34,009 nucleotides of DNA from Rhizopus sp. PT2906. Taxonomy: Eukaryota; Mucoromycota; Mucoromycetes; Mucorales; Rhizopodaceae. The notes under the pieces were generated by a model. It searched no databases. It was not told the DNA's origin and saw nothing but the letters and a program-made list of their open reading frames with translations. Positions within the stretch are counted from its first letter, which is position 1, and every line of letters begins with the position of its first letter. Positions 10,334 through 20,071 of this stretch are shown in pieces. Location: positions 1 through 34,009 of the forward strand of contig JAMYHX010000468.1 in assembly GCA_025529335.1 (NCBI GenBank), in the 5' to 3' direction. The position numbers were made by a program, and so were the translations under genes.

Positions 10334-11378
10334 ATGAGACGACTTGAAGGAAAGACTGTATTTATGTAAGTAAAATATATCTAAATATTATCCTATCTAA
10401 ACATACCATAGCACCGGTGCTTCTGCTGGTATTGGTGAAGCAACTGCACGTCAATTTGCTGATGAGGGCTGTAATTTGGTAATGAACACATGCAAAAAAA
10501 AAATATAACAAAGAGGGACTCATTATATATAAAAAAGGTATTGACAGCCAGAAGACTCGAGAAGCTTGAAAAGATCAAGGAAGAAATAAAGGCTGCTCAT
10601 CCCAACATTTATATTCACACTGTTCAATTGGACGTTCGTGACAAAAAGCAGATTGACCAAGTTGTCGCCGAATTACCGGAACCTGTCAAGGATGTCGACG
10701 TGTTGCTGAACAATGCTGGTATGGTCATTGGCCTTGACCCTTTAGTAGATATTGAAGAAGAAGTGTTTGATCAAATGATACAGACCAACATCAAAGGTTT
10801 GGTCTTTTTGACAAAAGCTATTGTACCTAGCATGAAGAAGCGGGGAACTGGCCACGTGATCAACCTTGGTTCCATTGCGGGAAAGCAGGCTTATTATGGT
10901 GGCAGTATCTACTGCGGTAAGTCAAGATGACTACACAAAAAGCAGATGGAGGTTCTGATGCATCCCTAATAGCTACAAAATTTGCAGTTGATGCCATCAC
11001 CAAGGCTTTGGCCATTGAACTTGTAGACACACCAATTCGTGTCAGTCAAATCTGTCCTGGTATGGTCAACACTGAATTCTCTACTGTTCGTTTCCGCGGA
11101 GACAAGGATAAGGCCGATAATGTTTACAAGGGACTCCAACCACTTGTTGCTGAAGATATTGGTAATGCAAGTAACTCTCTATAAATACACGACTAACACT
11201 TTTTTTTTAAAAAAGCTGAGTTGATTGTTTTCACTGCCAATAGACCTCCTCATGTTAACATTCAAGATATGCTTGGTAAGTTACAAAACAAGAGAATAAG
11301 AGCAGAATATTGAGAATTTCTCTAGTGTTTCCTGTCAATCAAGCCGATTCAAAGACTGTTTATCGCCGCCCAGAATAA
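10334..11378 (+). CDS. Short-chain dehydrogenase/reductase (YMR226C-like, NADP type)
   Basis: Exons 10334-10365, 10412-10478, 10538-10916, 10973-11161, 11216-11275 and 11326-11378 give 259 residues. The Rossmann signature TGASAGIG lies at 12-19, ARR after beta-2 favours NADP, NNAG is at 91-94, and the catalytic Ser145, Tyr158 and Lys162 (Y-x3-K) are all present. The C-terminal FPVNQA block and the ICPGMVNTEFS segment match the classical SDR subgroup of yeast YMR226C and serine 3-dehydrogenases, which oxidise L-allo-threonine, serine and related 3-hydroxy acids. The protein is cytosolic with no membrane segment. The true substrate is unknown. The start at 10334 is preferred because the upstream in-frame ATG at 10271 runs into a stop and no splice joins it in phase. 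Confidence 0.95.
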
Positions 11379-11452
11379 CTTAATAAATTAATTTTATTTT
11401 ATCCGCCCTCTCCGAGATGCGTCAATCATTTCCTTGATGATAATCTCTTATC

Positions 11453-11480
11453 AGATTTTTTTTGATGAAGAAAAAAAATC
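11453..11480. repeat. Poly-T/poly-A hairpin next to a CTTATCA site
   Basis: GATTTTTTTT, a short GATGAAG loop region and AAAAAAAATC form a stem of about 10 pairs about 75 bases after the dehydrogenase stop. It begins inside CTTATCAGAT, a GATA-factor-type site. It could mark the transcript end of the dehydrogenase gene. Confidence 0.4.
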
Positions 11481-12253
11481 ATCCCAATGCGTGGGACATT
11501 CGGGGAAATTAATATTGTTGGTGTGGGGTTGTACGATTATAGCATATGAATTTCTTGCCGACATACATGCTACTTTATATCTTACGTCAATAGCATAGAG
11601 TAGTTACATAGCTCTTTGATAATGGCACTATCTGTAAAACATAAACCGGCATTATATATATATATACATACAAAGTAAAATAGAGCCACAGCTGATTAAA
11701 AGGAACAATGATTGGATATAATACTTTGCCGTGCTTAAATTCGGCAAATTGGAGTGCTTGTACTGAGCATGTTCCAAACCAATAGATTATTAATCGACAG
11801 GAAACAAGATGACAAACATTTCTCTCTAGAAAGGCTGACTAATAAACACCCTGTTAAGGTTCATGACTAGACCAGCTTATCCGTTCTTTTTGGCAGTTGT
11901 GGCATAAATATACTATAAAAGATCCAACCTTATACTGAGAATTTACTTGTAATATCACTTTTGAATACAGCCACATCATGCATCGCTACAAACTAGAAAG
12001 GATAGTTACTGTTCACAATCATTTAACGTTTTTATATAGGCGCAAGCTGTGTATACAAAAGAGAAAAAAAAAAAAAGATGACTGCATGTAGGTAAACATC
12101 TGACACACTTTTTTAACAAAGTTTACACACGGGGATAATACGCGATATTTATTTCCACTAAAAAGAAGCCAAGAAATTTAATAACAGGGCCCGTGTTTCT
12201 AATATTTCTGTAAATATTTGTTGCATGTGCGCTAAGCCCGTGGAAAAAAAAAA

Positions 12254-12315
12254 TTATCAGATCTTTTTTTTTGGTTCTGATTGGGGGTGAAAGCGTACTA
12301 AAAAAGATCTGATAA
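12254..12315. repeat. Perfect 16-base inverted repeat with paired GATA sites
   Basis: TTATCAGATCTTTTTT at 12254-12269 is the exact reverse complement of AAAAAAGATCTGATAA at 12300-12315, with 30 bases between. Each arm holds a TGATAA/TTATCA core, the site of fungal GATA factors that answer to nitrogen or iron. It lies about 540 bases upstream of the Ecl1-like start. It could be a paired operator or a strong hairpin. Confidence 0.65.
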
Positions 12316-12775
12316 GAAATCACGCATGTTTCCCGATGGTAACATATTGGTTTCCGGTTACTATGGTTACTACATATTCATGTTTTTATAAAGTATTAAA
12401 AAAATAATGTTTTACAGCATCTTTCCCCGTTCCATTGCCCCATTTCCTTATGACTACAACTCTACACGAAATGATCCGATAGGCAAAACATCATGCTATT
12501 TTTAACAAATTACAAAAACAATGAGTAAGGTGATCTTTTTTACAATCCCGCTACATTAAAAATAATCCTTAATTGCATTCTACCATTAAGCAAGAATATG
12601 ATTCAGTGATGACTCTTGTTTTCAAAATGACGAACAACTTATGATTAGCCAATGAAAATGTCCCGATAGCCTGCAAGGCAAGATCTAAGACCATATTTGC
12701 ATACATATTACTCATTTTTGCTGGGTTTAAAACATTCTATTTCAGTATGACTAACATTTACTCTAAATTGCGAAC

Positions 12776-12785
12776 TATAAAAAGG
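12776..12785 (+). promoter_or_regulatory. TATA box of the Ecl1-like gene
   Basis: TATAAAAAGG lies 72 bases upstream of the ATG at 12857. The sequence between is pyrimidine-rich with a TTATTATTATTAT run. Spacing fits a leader of about 40-50 bases. Confidence 0.65.
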
Positions 12786-12856
12786 AGCCGTCTTTTTCTG
12801 TATTTCCCCTTTCTTTATTATTATTATTATAACATCTGTGTTCTTTATTGTTAACA

Positions 12857-13171
12857 ATGGATCTCTCTTGGTGTATCATCTGTGATCGTCACTGTGTCGA
12901 CAATAGCCTGTATTGCTCTGAATCATGTCGCTTTCAGGACATTGCCAGCAATTATAAAAACAAGCCTTCAAATGATCTGTTTAATACCCCAAATACCTCT
13001 CTCGTCACCCCTCCTGCTTCTCCAGAATTAACACCCTTCTTATATACAATTCATGATCACCGTCGTCGTTCTACTACCAATGGAAGCTTTAATCAACAAT
13101 ATCAACACTTTCCTTACAAGTTCACTCCTGGCTCTCCTTCTGAGTCAAGTTTATATGCCGATGATACATAA
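12857..13171 (+). CDS. Ecl1-like small zinc-binding protein (life-span regulatory factor family)
   Basis: A single-exon gene of 104 residues. The N-terminus has four Cys spaced C-x2-C ... C-x3-C (C6, C9, C19, C23, in WCIICDRHC and LYCSESC), matching the short cysteine motif of the fungal Ecl1 family, whose fission yeast members extend chronological life span and answer to sulfur, amino-acid or zinc limitation. The rest is low-complexity Ser/Pro/Asn/Thr with a TPPASPELTP stretch that looks like phosphorylation sites. It is preceded by a good TATA box and, farther out, paired GATA sites, so nutrient-controlled expression is plausible but inferred. The family call rests on the Cys motif, size and position only. 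Confidence 0.65.
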   Translation: MDLSWCIICDRHCVDNSLYCSESCRFQDIASNYKNKPSNDLFNTPNTSLVTPPASPELTPFLYTIHDHRRRSTTNGSFNQQYQHFPYKFTPGSPSESSLYADDT

Positions 13172-13511
13172 CAACGCACATTCTTTCTCTTCAACCAGAT
13201 TGCAGTAATATTGATCACAAACTAAAGACACCCTAGATTAACAAAGCAAGAGTCCAAGCATTCAACGCTTACATTATCGCCTTTTCACTTTGCGAAAAAA
13301 AAAAAAAGAAATGCCTCAAAAAAAAATAATAATCCTAAAATGCGCCTGTATCTGAAAAGGCTTCCATCAATTCAACTTGTGTACTATATGTATTTATTTA
13401 TGCTTTCCCCCCAAAAAAAAAGTCATTTTTAGAATAAAAAAGTAGTTTTAATTTAACAGACAAGCTATACTTTTTATTGATATACACTTTTTTTATTCTT
13501 GTTCAAAAAGT
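13172..13511. other. Convergent 3' region, A-rich, no gene
   Basis: These 340 bases separate the stops of the Ecl1-like gene and the convergent NAC beta gene. They hold several poly-A runs (13295-13308, 13318-13326, 13413-13421) and a likely 3' UTR for each side. Nothing coding was found. Confidence 0.5.
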
Positions 13512-14122
13512 TTAAGCAGAGGCTTCTTCCTTCTTTTCTTCGTTCTCTTCCTTCTTTTCTTCAACGTCAACCTTGTCGAAGCTTTCAACCAAATCGGGAA
13601 TTTCATCATCATCAGCACCAGCGGCTTCACCACCTTGGGCTTGCTTGAAAGATTCGGCGAGTTGCTTAAGGGCAGCCATGGAGTCAGGGCCCAATTGTCT
13701 CAAGATGGAAGGGAGGAGTTCGGCCATTTCCTTTTCAACAGAGCGACCATGGATGGCGAAGGTGTTGGCGTTAGGAGCAGCTTGGACTAGTTACAAACAT
13801 AATGATCAATATTCCCTTTCCTTTTTTTGTAATCAATAAACTTACCACGAGGGTTATTGAAGTGAATAACCTTGCCATCGTCCTTGAACATGTTGACTTC
13901 TTCAACACCAGCAATGGGTTGAACCTTCAAGCTTTGAAGGGCAGCAGAAAGCTTACGGTCATCACCGGAAGAGGTCTTACCGCTGGTCTTCTTGACCTTA
14001 CGACGAGGAGTACCTATTATGCATTAGTATATATTCGCTTTATACGCGTTTATTTGCTATTTTTTACCCTTGCCACCAATACGGACTTGGTTTTGAAGCT
14101 TGGCGAGTTTATCAGCGTTCAT
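13512..14122 (-). CDS. EGD1: Nascent polypeptide-associated complex subunit beta
   Basis: Exons 14122-14068, 14013-13846 and 13786-13512 give 165 residues, as in BTF3 and yeast Egd1. The N-terminus holds the ribosome-binding motif (RRKVKK near residue 22). The central NAC domain (about residues 35-100) includes FKDDGKVIHFNNPRVQAA and ANTFAIHG. The C-terminus is a Glu/Lys-rich acidic tail. With the alpha subunit it forms the heterodimer at the ribosome exit tunnel that shields nascent chains and limits mistargeting to the ER. All introns are phase 1. Upstream is a (CT)10 run on the coding strand. Codon use (GCC, GTC, AAG, ACC) is biased as in highly expressed genes. Confidence 0.97.
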
Positions 14123-14554
14123 GTTGAGCTAAGAGAAATGATGAGTATTGATGTACATGAAAAGGGTGCAAAAGGGAAATGTAGAAAAAATAGAAATGAA
14201 TTCATTCTAGCATCGTCATGGTAAAAAAAGAGAGAGAGAGAGAGAGAGCAAAGGTGGGAAAGAAGGGTTGCCAAAATTGTGGCTTATTTCGTTCTTTTTC
14301 TTCATCTCACACACATTCTCTCACTCGCTCATGTCATCATTGAATGCTGAATGTTTATTTATTTTTTTCTACAATATAATGCCGAGCTGCAAATATATAT
14401 GTGTTTGCTCTATTAAACAGTTTGAATACGCTACCTATTTTTAATAAAGAAAAGAGAGAAGGGGGGAAAAGAAAAAAAATTTCAAGTAGATTCAAGAGCC
14501 AGCAGCAGAAAAAAAAATTTACAGAATCTAATCATTTTGATTGGCTTTGAGTTT
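14123..14554 (-). promoter_or_regulatory. NAC beta promoter with (AG)10 run
   Basis: A (AG)10 dinucleotide run at 14229-14248 reads as CT on the coding strand. About 20 bases beyond it, AACCCTT (AGGGTT on plus, 14265-14272) resembles elements common in promoters of fungal translation genes. The remainder is AT-rich and holds no gene. Confidence 0.4.
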
Positions 14555-15384
14555 TTATTTATGACTCTTGTTTAACTGACGCTGTTGAAGTCGTTTGATC
14601 ATACCATTGATATTATCACGGATTTGCTTTGGTGTAGAAAGGTATTTAGGCTTTATGATCATCATTTTGTTATAAGCTATATCTTCTTTTCCTCGACTTT
14701 TCAATAATCGTTCTAAAATGTAATCAATCATGGCAATCACATACACTAAAAAGACGTGAGTCATTTCAATAACAACTTTTACATACTTACATCCACAATC
14801 TGATCCATTATCTTGTTGTGGAGCACTAGAAGGTATAAATTGTGCAGGTTTATCGAGTTTCAACAGTGGTTGAATACGTTTACAAGTCAATTCTGCATCG
14901 CGTAAATTATTAAATCTTAATGTGTCATAATAGTAGAATGAATTTGTGGCACGAATAAAGACCATCAGTGACCAATGAGTTCCACTATAAGCAGCCGAAG
15001 GTTGTCCATCGTTGATAGGCATAAACACAGCTTCATACTTGTCCATGTTGGAAGGTAATACAGCTTCAAGCTGAGTGACATCGCCTTGTGTATAAAGTCA
15101 ATGTATGTTTTTATTCTCTTTCTATTTGCTTTACCTTCAATAAATGTAATCAATTGTACCATGCCTGGCCGTAAAAATAGGTAATTGGCTTCCTTGGGTA
15201 CAAATGTTCTCTCGAGAAATTCCATATGAAACGAAAGCATGGTATCATTTAGCCATTGTCCTGGTTCCAATGTTTTCAAATCCTTTTATTATTTAGTATG
15301 TATTTGTTATGACATATAAACCGAGCTTACAGTCTCTCGAATGACCACATCGTGGTAGCTTAGAATTAATTTATCCCCTTCCAT
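14555..15384 (-). CDS. NEDD8-specific protease (SENP8/NEDP1 type, C48 family)
   Basis: Exons 15384-15331, 15282-15135, 15084-14791 and 14745-14555 give 228 residues (human NEDP1 has 212). The Ulp1 fold is evident: W-L-N-D-T after the first strand, His104 in GTHWSLMVF, Asp121 in YYYDTL, Gln158 and Cys164 in PQQDNGSDCG. The numbering nearly coincides with His102, Asp119 and Cys163 of human NEDP1. Such enzymes process the NEDD8 precursor and strip NEDD8 from cullins and other targets, in cytosol and nucleus. The short length without an N-terminal regulatory domain separates it from SUMO proteases Ulp1 and Ulp2. All catalytic residues are present, so it should be active. Confidence 0.93.
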
Positions 15385-15549
15385 TCAAGAAAAATAAAGA
15401 ATAAATAATAATAAAAAGGATCGACCTGTCAATTTAATACTCTTTTAAACATTGTGGCTTAACCCAACACTTTACAAAGACAACGTGTTTTTTTTTAAAA
15501 AAAGAAAAAATACTTTATTTATTTATAAAAATAGCCCATTAGGAACCTA

Positions 15550-15732
15550 TCAAAGAGATAAATGAGTAAAGCGATTCAAATACAAAATATAAAGGATGTA
15601 TTTGTTATGTTCAGAGAAATAAGTAGGTAGCTTAGTGATTTTCGTCAGCGCAACGCTAAAGTCAAATGCCTGTGTCATCCTTTCATAACAAATAACATCA
15701 CCTTCTTCCTTTTGAAAATAAAAACTTACCAT
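15550..15732 (-). CDS. Short ORF resembling the first half of an acyl-CoA-binding protein
   Basis: An ATG at 15730-15732 is followed at once by GTAAGT. If that is a donor and ACAG ending at 15670 is the acceptor, the spliced frame (15732-15730 plus 15669-15550) gives 40 residues. These fit the first two helices of ACBP: F-x2-A-x3-I-x2-LPT ... S-x4-Y-x-LY-x-LYL. The protein then stops where ACBP would continue with helix 3. Without splicing the frame reads 60 residues. No downstream exon could be found, so this may be a truncated relic or a chance match. The function is not assigned. Confidence 0.25.
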   Translation of the reverse strand: MVSFYFQKEEGDVICYERMTQAFDFSVALTKITKLPTYFSEHNKYILYILYLNRFTHLSL

Positions 15733-16157
15733 TTTTTTGGGGGATGATTGAAAAAAAAAAAAAAAAAAAAAGAAGAAAGCAGAGATTCCTTGTGCTATTT
15801 AATGTTTTTCGGCTTTAAAAAATTTTTTACTGCTGCGTTCCCATTGAAATTGACAGTCATTCCTATGCTCAGGGTCAAACCTTCACAGTAGAGTGATTTC
15901 AATTACAAAATACGTGTCAGGATAATCAATACAGAACAGTAAATAACAATATTGATTTTCATTTGATTTAATGAATTCCACATAGGACGTATTCCAACGT
16001 TTGCGTCCATTCTATAAACATATAAAAAAAATTATCAGTCATTCTTTCAACCTCAGCTTGTAAAGTTATTCAAGGCAAATATCGTTTCAATAGGAACACA
16101 TGTAATCTTTGAGAACAACTTTCATAATAGGGCACAAATCGTACTTCATTTGGGCGT
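15733..16157. other. Intergenic, one unsupported open stretch
   Basis: A 20-base A run lies at 15751-15770. On the minus strand, an open stretch at about 15893-16020 preceded by a TTTATAG acceptor-like sequence encodes an aromatic-rich segment with no recognisable family. Nothing else was seen. Confidence 0.3.
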
Positions 16158-16343
16158 ATTCATCTTTAGATCACGATGAACAATTTTGATGTAGGGTCTT
16201 CATGATACCATCTATCCCTGATGTTGTGATCTGATAAAATAAGAATGCCTAGTACGTTCTGACCCCAAACAAAAACATCACTTGTGAACTCTATATTGAA
16301 TAAGAATGGGGCTGCTTTTGATTAGATCAAATATCTTTTGCAC
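16158..16343 (-). pseudogene. Fragment of a decayed protein kinase gene
   Basis: On the minus strand, YIKIVHRDLK (about 16157-16190) is a textbook catalytic-loop block (subdomain VIb) of an eukaryotic protein kinase. About 120-150 bases upstream in the coding direction, in another frame, FDLIKS (16314-16343) resembles the end of subdomain V (GGELFDLIKS). Stops and frame changes lie between them, and downstream of the loop Pro-Glu-Asn is replaced and the frame stops. This fits a relic of a Ser/Thr kinase gene, with too little left to name the family. Confidence 0.4.
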
Positions 16344-16627
16344 TCCCTATTGCTTGTTGAGACTAAAATAATGGGAAGGGCTTCGTGGTTATTACGCCAT
16401 GGAGTTATTGATTCCAAATAAGGAAATTGATTTAAACCACTCTGTTCATAATGAAATCATAATTTATTATTCATTGTATGGATTCTACCCTATGTAACTG
16501 TAAAGATACGCAAAGTATCTGCTCTAAATGTGTCTACAAGAGCTGTCATTAGGTATTATGAGAAAGGAAAGGGAAAAAAGAGAGATTGCAGGGAAAATGC
16601 GTCAAACAATAAAGCAAGGGCATTATG

Positions 16628-16634
16628 TATAAAT
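16628..16634 (+). promoter_or_regulatory. TATA box of the proline-rich protein gene
   Basis: TATAAAT lies 57 bases before the ATG at 16691. It argues that the in-frame upstream region is leader and that 16691 is the start. Confidence 0.5.
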
Positions 16635-16690
16635 TTCAAAACAAATGTATCACTTTTCATAATTGCGCATTTCTTTCGTCTACCGTAAAA

Positions 16691-17005
16691 ATGATGGAAA
16701 CTAATTCAAGTACACAGCCTCCACCACCAGCTTACCAACAATCAGCGCCTGGAAAAACATACTATCAACCACCTCCTGGCCCTCCTCCCGAGAGCACACA
16801 ATATGCGCCTCCTACACAACCACCGCCACAGCATGGACCACCAATTGGACAAAGAGTAGCTCAATTTTATGCGCCTCCAGAGAATAGGCGACTTGGGATA
16901 ATGAGGCGGCTATGTTCAGCAATCTGCTGCTGCATCATTATTGGGCTAGTGGTCGGGCTGGCTGCAGGTTTAACTAGTAGTAGTTATCATGGCTGTAATT
17001 GGTAA
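16691..17005 (+). CDS. Small Pro-rich tail-anchored membrane protein
   Basis: A single exon of 104 residues. Residues 10-65 are Pro/Gln/Tyr-rich with PPPAY-type and PPPG repeats (a PPxY-like motif that WW domains can bind). Then come a basic hinge (ENRRLGIMRRLC), a triple Cys (CCC, possible palmitoylation), and one hydrophobic helix (IIIGLVVGLAAGL) close to the C-terminus, followed by only about ten residues. This is the shape of a tail-anchored or type II protein with a cytosolic proline-rich arm. I do not recognise the family and assign no function. The start is set by the second of two ATGs after a TATA box; ATG 16694 is equally possible. Confidence 0.6.
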   Translation: MMETNSSTQPPPPAYQQSAPGKTYYQPPPGPPPESTQYAPPTQPPPQHGPPIGQRVAQFYAPPENRRLGIMRRLCSAICCCIIIGLVVGLAAGLTSSSYHGCNW

Positions 17006-17889
17006 AAAGCAAAAAATATTAGTATAACCCTGCATGAAATTTTAATCGGTTTATATTGACCATAGTCGATATAACTCAGATTGTGTTTACAGATACGGTA
17101 AATAGACAACGTTATCATAACCACAATTGTACTAACCATGATATTTAGGCACTGGCACTTATTGTTATAACAATTGTCAGTGCGCACGTTATTAAGTATA
17201 ACAAATATATATTACTTTTAATAAATTAGAAGTATGCTGCACTGCAGTGTGCCTTGCATAAATTAAAATAATAATATGATGATCTCCTCTTTATTTCCTT
17301 CTAGACCCCTTGCAGGACATTAGTTGCGCGGGAAACAAAACCAATCAGGTTAAAAAAAAGATGCATAAGGGAGAAAAAGAGTAAAAGGGAAAAAGGGTGG
17401 GAATGCCACTTTAACGTCCACACGATCCCTCTTCTTTTGATTGGCTCATCAGAAGGGGGAAAGGATCTCCAAGGTGATGTAACTTTTGCGGTGTGAGTGC
17501 ATTGGGCAACAGCAAAGAATTTCTTTTTTTGGTTTATCTATTGTTTAACGACTATCGCTTAAAAAGACGTAATGTGTGTAAAAGTGATGATTTACATCCA
17601 AAAAGGGGTGTTTCCAACCATGGTTTACATAAAAGAAAGGGGGAAAGTTGAACAAGAAAAAAAAAGGGAGCCAAAAAAAGAAGTTGATTATAGTTTACAG
17701 CTATTTTCGTCATCTTGACCTTCTGCTTTGGTTGCTATAGCAAATAAACTTAAACCTTAAAATCATCCACGCGCCCACTAAAGATTGTTATTTGCCCCCC
17801 GTTTGGAGTAAATATAAACAGTGATCCTTTTTCTCATCTTCTTTCTTCTTTTTTTTTTTAATCGTATAAAATTACACTACACACAATTA
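17006..17889. promoter_or_regulatory. Upstream region of the 17890 gene: TATA, X-box, AGGGG motifs
   Basis: TATAAA at 17813-17818 lies 72 bases upstream of the ATG. GTTGCTATAGCAA at 17731-17743 is a near-palindromic RFX-type X-box. Several G-runs (near 17454, 17604, 17640) resemble the stress element AGGGG, and GATTGGCT near 17438 is a CCAAT box in reverse. The 17006-17280 part is AT-rich 3' flank of the preceding gene. No coding sequence was found. Confidence 0.45.
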
Positions 17890-18240
17890 ATGATGACTGA
17901 TTGCCACATCCCATACTTGAGCGAAGACGAAAAATTATTCTTGAATACAACTGCAACTTATAGTCAGGCACGTAGAATGTCCAGTCAAGAGCAAAGTAGG
18001 CCGAGTATTGAAGATAACCATCATCATCGACGCCATCAGGTTGTCTCTGCTCACTCTTTATCGTTCCTATGGAAACGCCGAGGTTCCTCTGCTTCCTCTT
18101 CAACTCACTCATCATCTGGATCAATAGATTACTCTCTAGAGCCCGAGCATTCACCCAAAGCTAAAGAATTGGAAATATTAATATTTGACCAGCCTCAACG
18201 TACTGTTCGATTAAGCCTGACACCACGTTGTGCGGTTTAA
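17890..18240 (+). CDS. Small Ser/His-rich protein of unknown function
   Basis: A single exon of 116 residues starting at the first of two adjacent ATGs. The N-terminus (CHIPYLSEDEKLFLNTTATY) looks like a short amphipathic segment. The middle is low complexity: HHHRRH, then a basic WKRRG followed by a run of Ser, with several S/T-P and R-x-x-S sites typical of kinase targets. The C-terminal 20 residues regain hydrophobic periodicity (ILIFDQPQRTVRLSL). There is no membrane segment or known domain. The promoter with TATA, X-box and stress-type motifs suggests inducible expression. A transcript end signal is likely near AATAAA at 18375. No family is recognised. Confidence 0.55.
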   Translation: MMTDCHIPYLSEDEKLFLNTTATYSQARRMSSQEQSRPSIEDNHHHRRHQVVSAHSLSFLWKRRGSSASSSTHSSSGSIDYSLEPEHSPKAKELEILIFDQPQRTVRLSLTPRCAV

Positions 18241-18715
18241 TGCAAGAAAAGGAGTCAACACTCGTGTATATATATAGAATCATCTCTTTTTCTTTTTTAT
18301 GTGTTATTTCATTATTATCTTTATTATTAATCTAATGTAAATATATGTCTTCATCTTTTTTGTAATTCGAAATTAATAAAAGAAATTGGGATTTTGGGCT
18401 TATGAGTACATTTCATTATCAAAGATAAAGGGGACACTCTTGGCACAGTTTATCTCCCGACTTTTTTCCCACTTGGGCGCAGGAATAAAAACACTCCATG
18501 ATAACGAAGTTCTTTAACAATAATTAGTTCATAATAGTGCTTAATTATTCTCGTTGGCTGTGTAATAATGATCTCAAGACTAAATTCATGCTCTTATCAA
18601 TTCTGTAAAACACTTTAAAAACGTCATAAATAGTACCTTCATCAGCCAACCTTGTGTTACATGGAACGGTGCTAAGAAACTGGAGCTGTGCTAAAAGTGA
18701 AGGGGCTTGTTTGAA

Positions 18716-18765
18716 ATACTACGCAACCAGATTGAATAGTAAAAGTGTCTGCTTTTGCGTAGTAT
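18716..18765. repeat. 11-base inverted repeat
   Basis: ATACTACGCAA at 18716-18726 and TTGCGTAGTAT at 18755-18765 are exact reverse complements with 28 bases between. The copy is unrelated to any coding frame. Confidence 0.6.
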
Positions 18766-20050
18766 GGAGGAAAACACATGATGAACTTTTACAATTGAAA
18801 CTATTTTTGTAAGCATAGCTACTTCTTCTTCTTTTACAATGATAAGCTGGCTTGGTCTTCCTTAAAAGGTCATCCTTTTTTACCTTTTTCCTAGATAACA
18901 ATGTTTTTTGGTTACAACGGCTCGATTCATTTAAGAATGAAATTGTGTACACATATACATTCATTCTTTTAAATACGTCTCATTGTTCACACTGTTCTCA
19001 GCTTACACCATCAAACTTCCGTCTTTAAGTAAACGACCTTTTTCTCCTACATAGTGCTGAGTATGGAGAACCCAAACAGTAAATGCTTGCATAGGTGTAG
19101 TAGATGAAGGCTAATTTGTATTCATAAAGAACGGTCTTTTAGCTTTACATCGGACGTCTTGAATAATCATAAAAGGAAAATAGCAGTGAGAGTATTATTG
19201 AATGGCTTTTTGTTCTTGTAGATAAATCAAAGACCACTAAAGCTCCACATTATCTTTTGAAGGAGTGAGAGAAAACTCTAAGGCATGTTTAGAGTATTCT
19301 TGTCATCGTATGCTCAAGTAAAGTCAAATATCCCTTCATGTTCAGGTTTCGAGTAACTGAATTAATACAGAGAGGAAATGCCGATACCAGTGTAGTTACA
19401 CGTCTATATTGGTTTTAAATTTTCCGGTGTCAGTTCATGACGATTGACAATGGGCGTGCTCCATCTTTTAATTAAGACAAAGTAATGATCCCCAGCGTTT
19501 TGGCCGTAGGAAGATTATCCGTTGGAAGAGATGTATAAGCGTTTATTTATCCGTGCGGGAAAGGATATAGGGTTATCATTGGTTTGCTGAAGCTGGTTTT
19601 ATATACTAATTTGGTTAAATTGCCATCTGATACACACAGACTTTGAAATATTCCCGATAAAGCTGACGAGTAACAAGATGAATGTAACAGGCTTACTTAG
19701 AATCGAGAGCATACGCGAGTAGACAACGTACAGCTACCCGGATTCATTTAGACTGGAGGTTTTTTATTAAATAACAATAGTGGTATCATGTCCTGACAAT
19801 TAGCACTTGCTAGCTCAAAAGAAGAACCAGGTCTTTTTATGGATATCGTTAGTACAGCGTCTAATGCCACGAATGATCGTCATCTAAAGAGATTTCCCCC
19901 CGGAAATACCTCATTAAGAAAAAGGTAGTATGTATTGATAAGCATTTCCTGTAGGAAAAGCACCAAGTGATCACTGCTTGCATATAATTCAAATCAAGAA
20001 ACTTGAATATTCAACAGGGGGACTTAATTGCCGTTCAAGGCTCTCTGATA

Positions 20051-20071
20051 AATATCTCCAGGGGAGATATT
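20051..20071. repeat. 21-base palindrome (9-base arms, 3-base centre)
   Basis: AATATCTCC, AGG, GGAGATATT. The arms are perfect. The form suits a dimeric transcription factor site more than a terminator since no T-run follows. Confidence 0.65.

Larger units (their letters stand above)
11379..12775. other. 1.4-kb intergenic region with GATA-like inverted repeats
   Basis: No supported gene on either strand; an open frame at 12123-12323 on the minus strand has no signature. The stretch holds the hairpin sequences listed separately, a short 7-base stem TTTGCCG/CGGCAAA at 11725-11748, a (TA)-rich run near 11655, and GGTTACTATGGTTAC at about 12356-12370. It is likely the promoter and upstream region of the Ecl1-like gene. 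Confidence 0.5.

Noticed and set aside
13573..14224. Long plus-strand open frames over the NAC beta gene
   Set aside because: They are shadows of the opposite strand, kept open by codon bias of a highly expressed gene.
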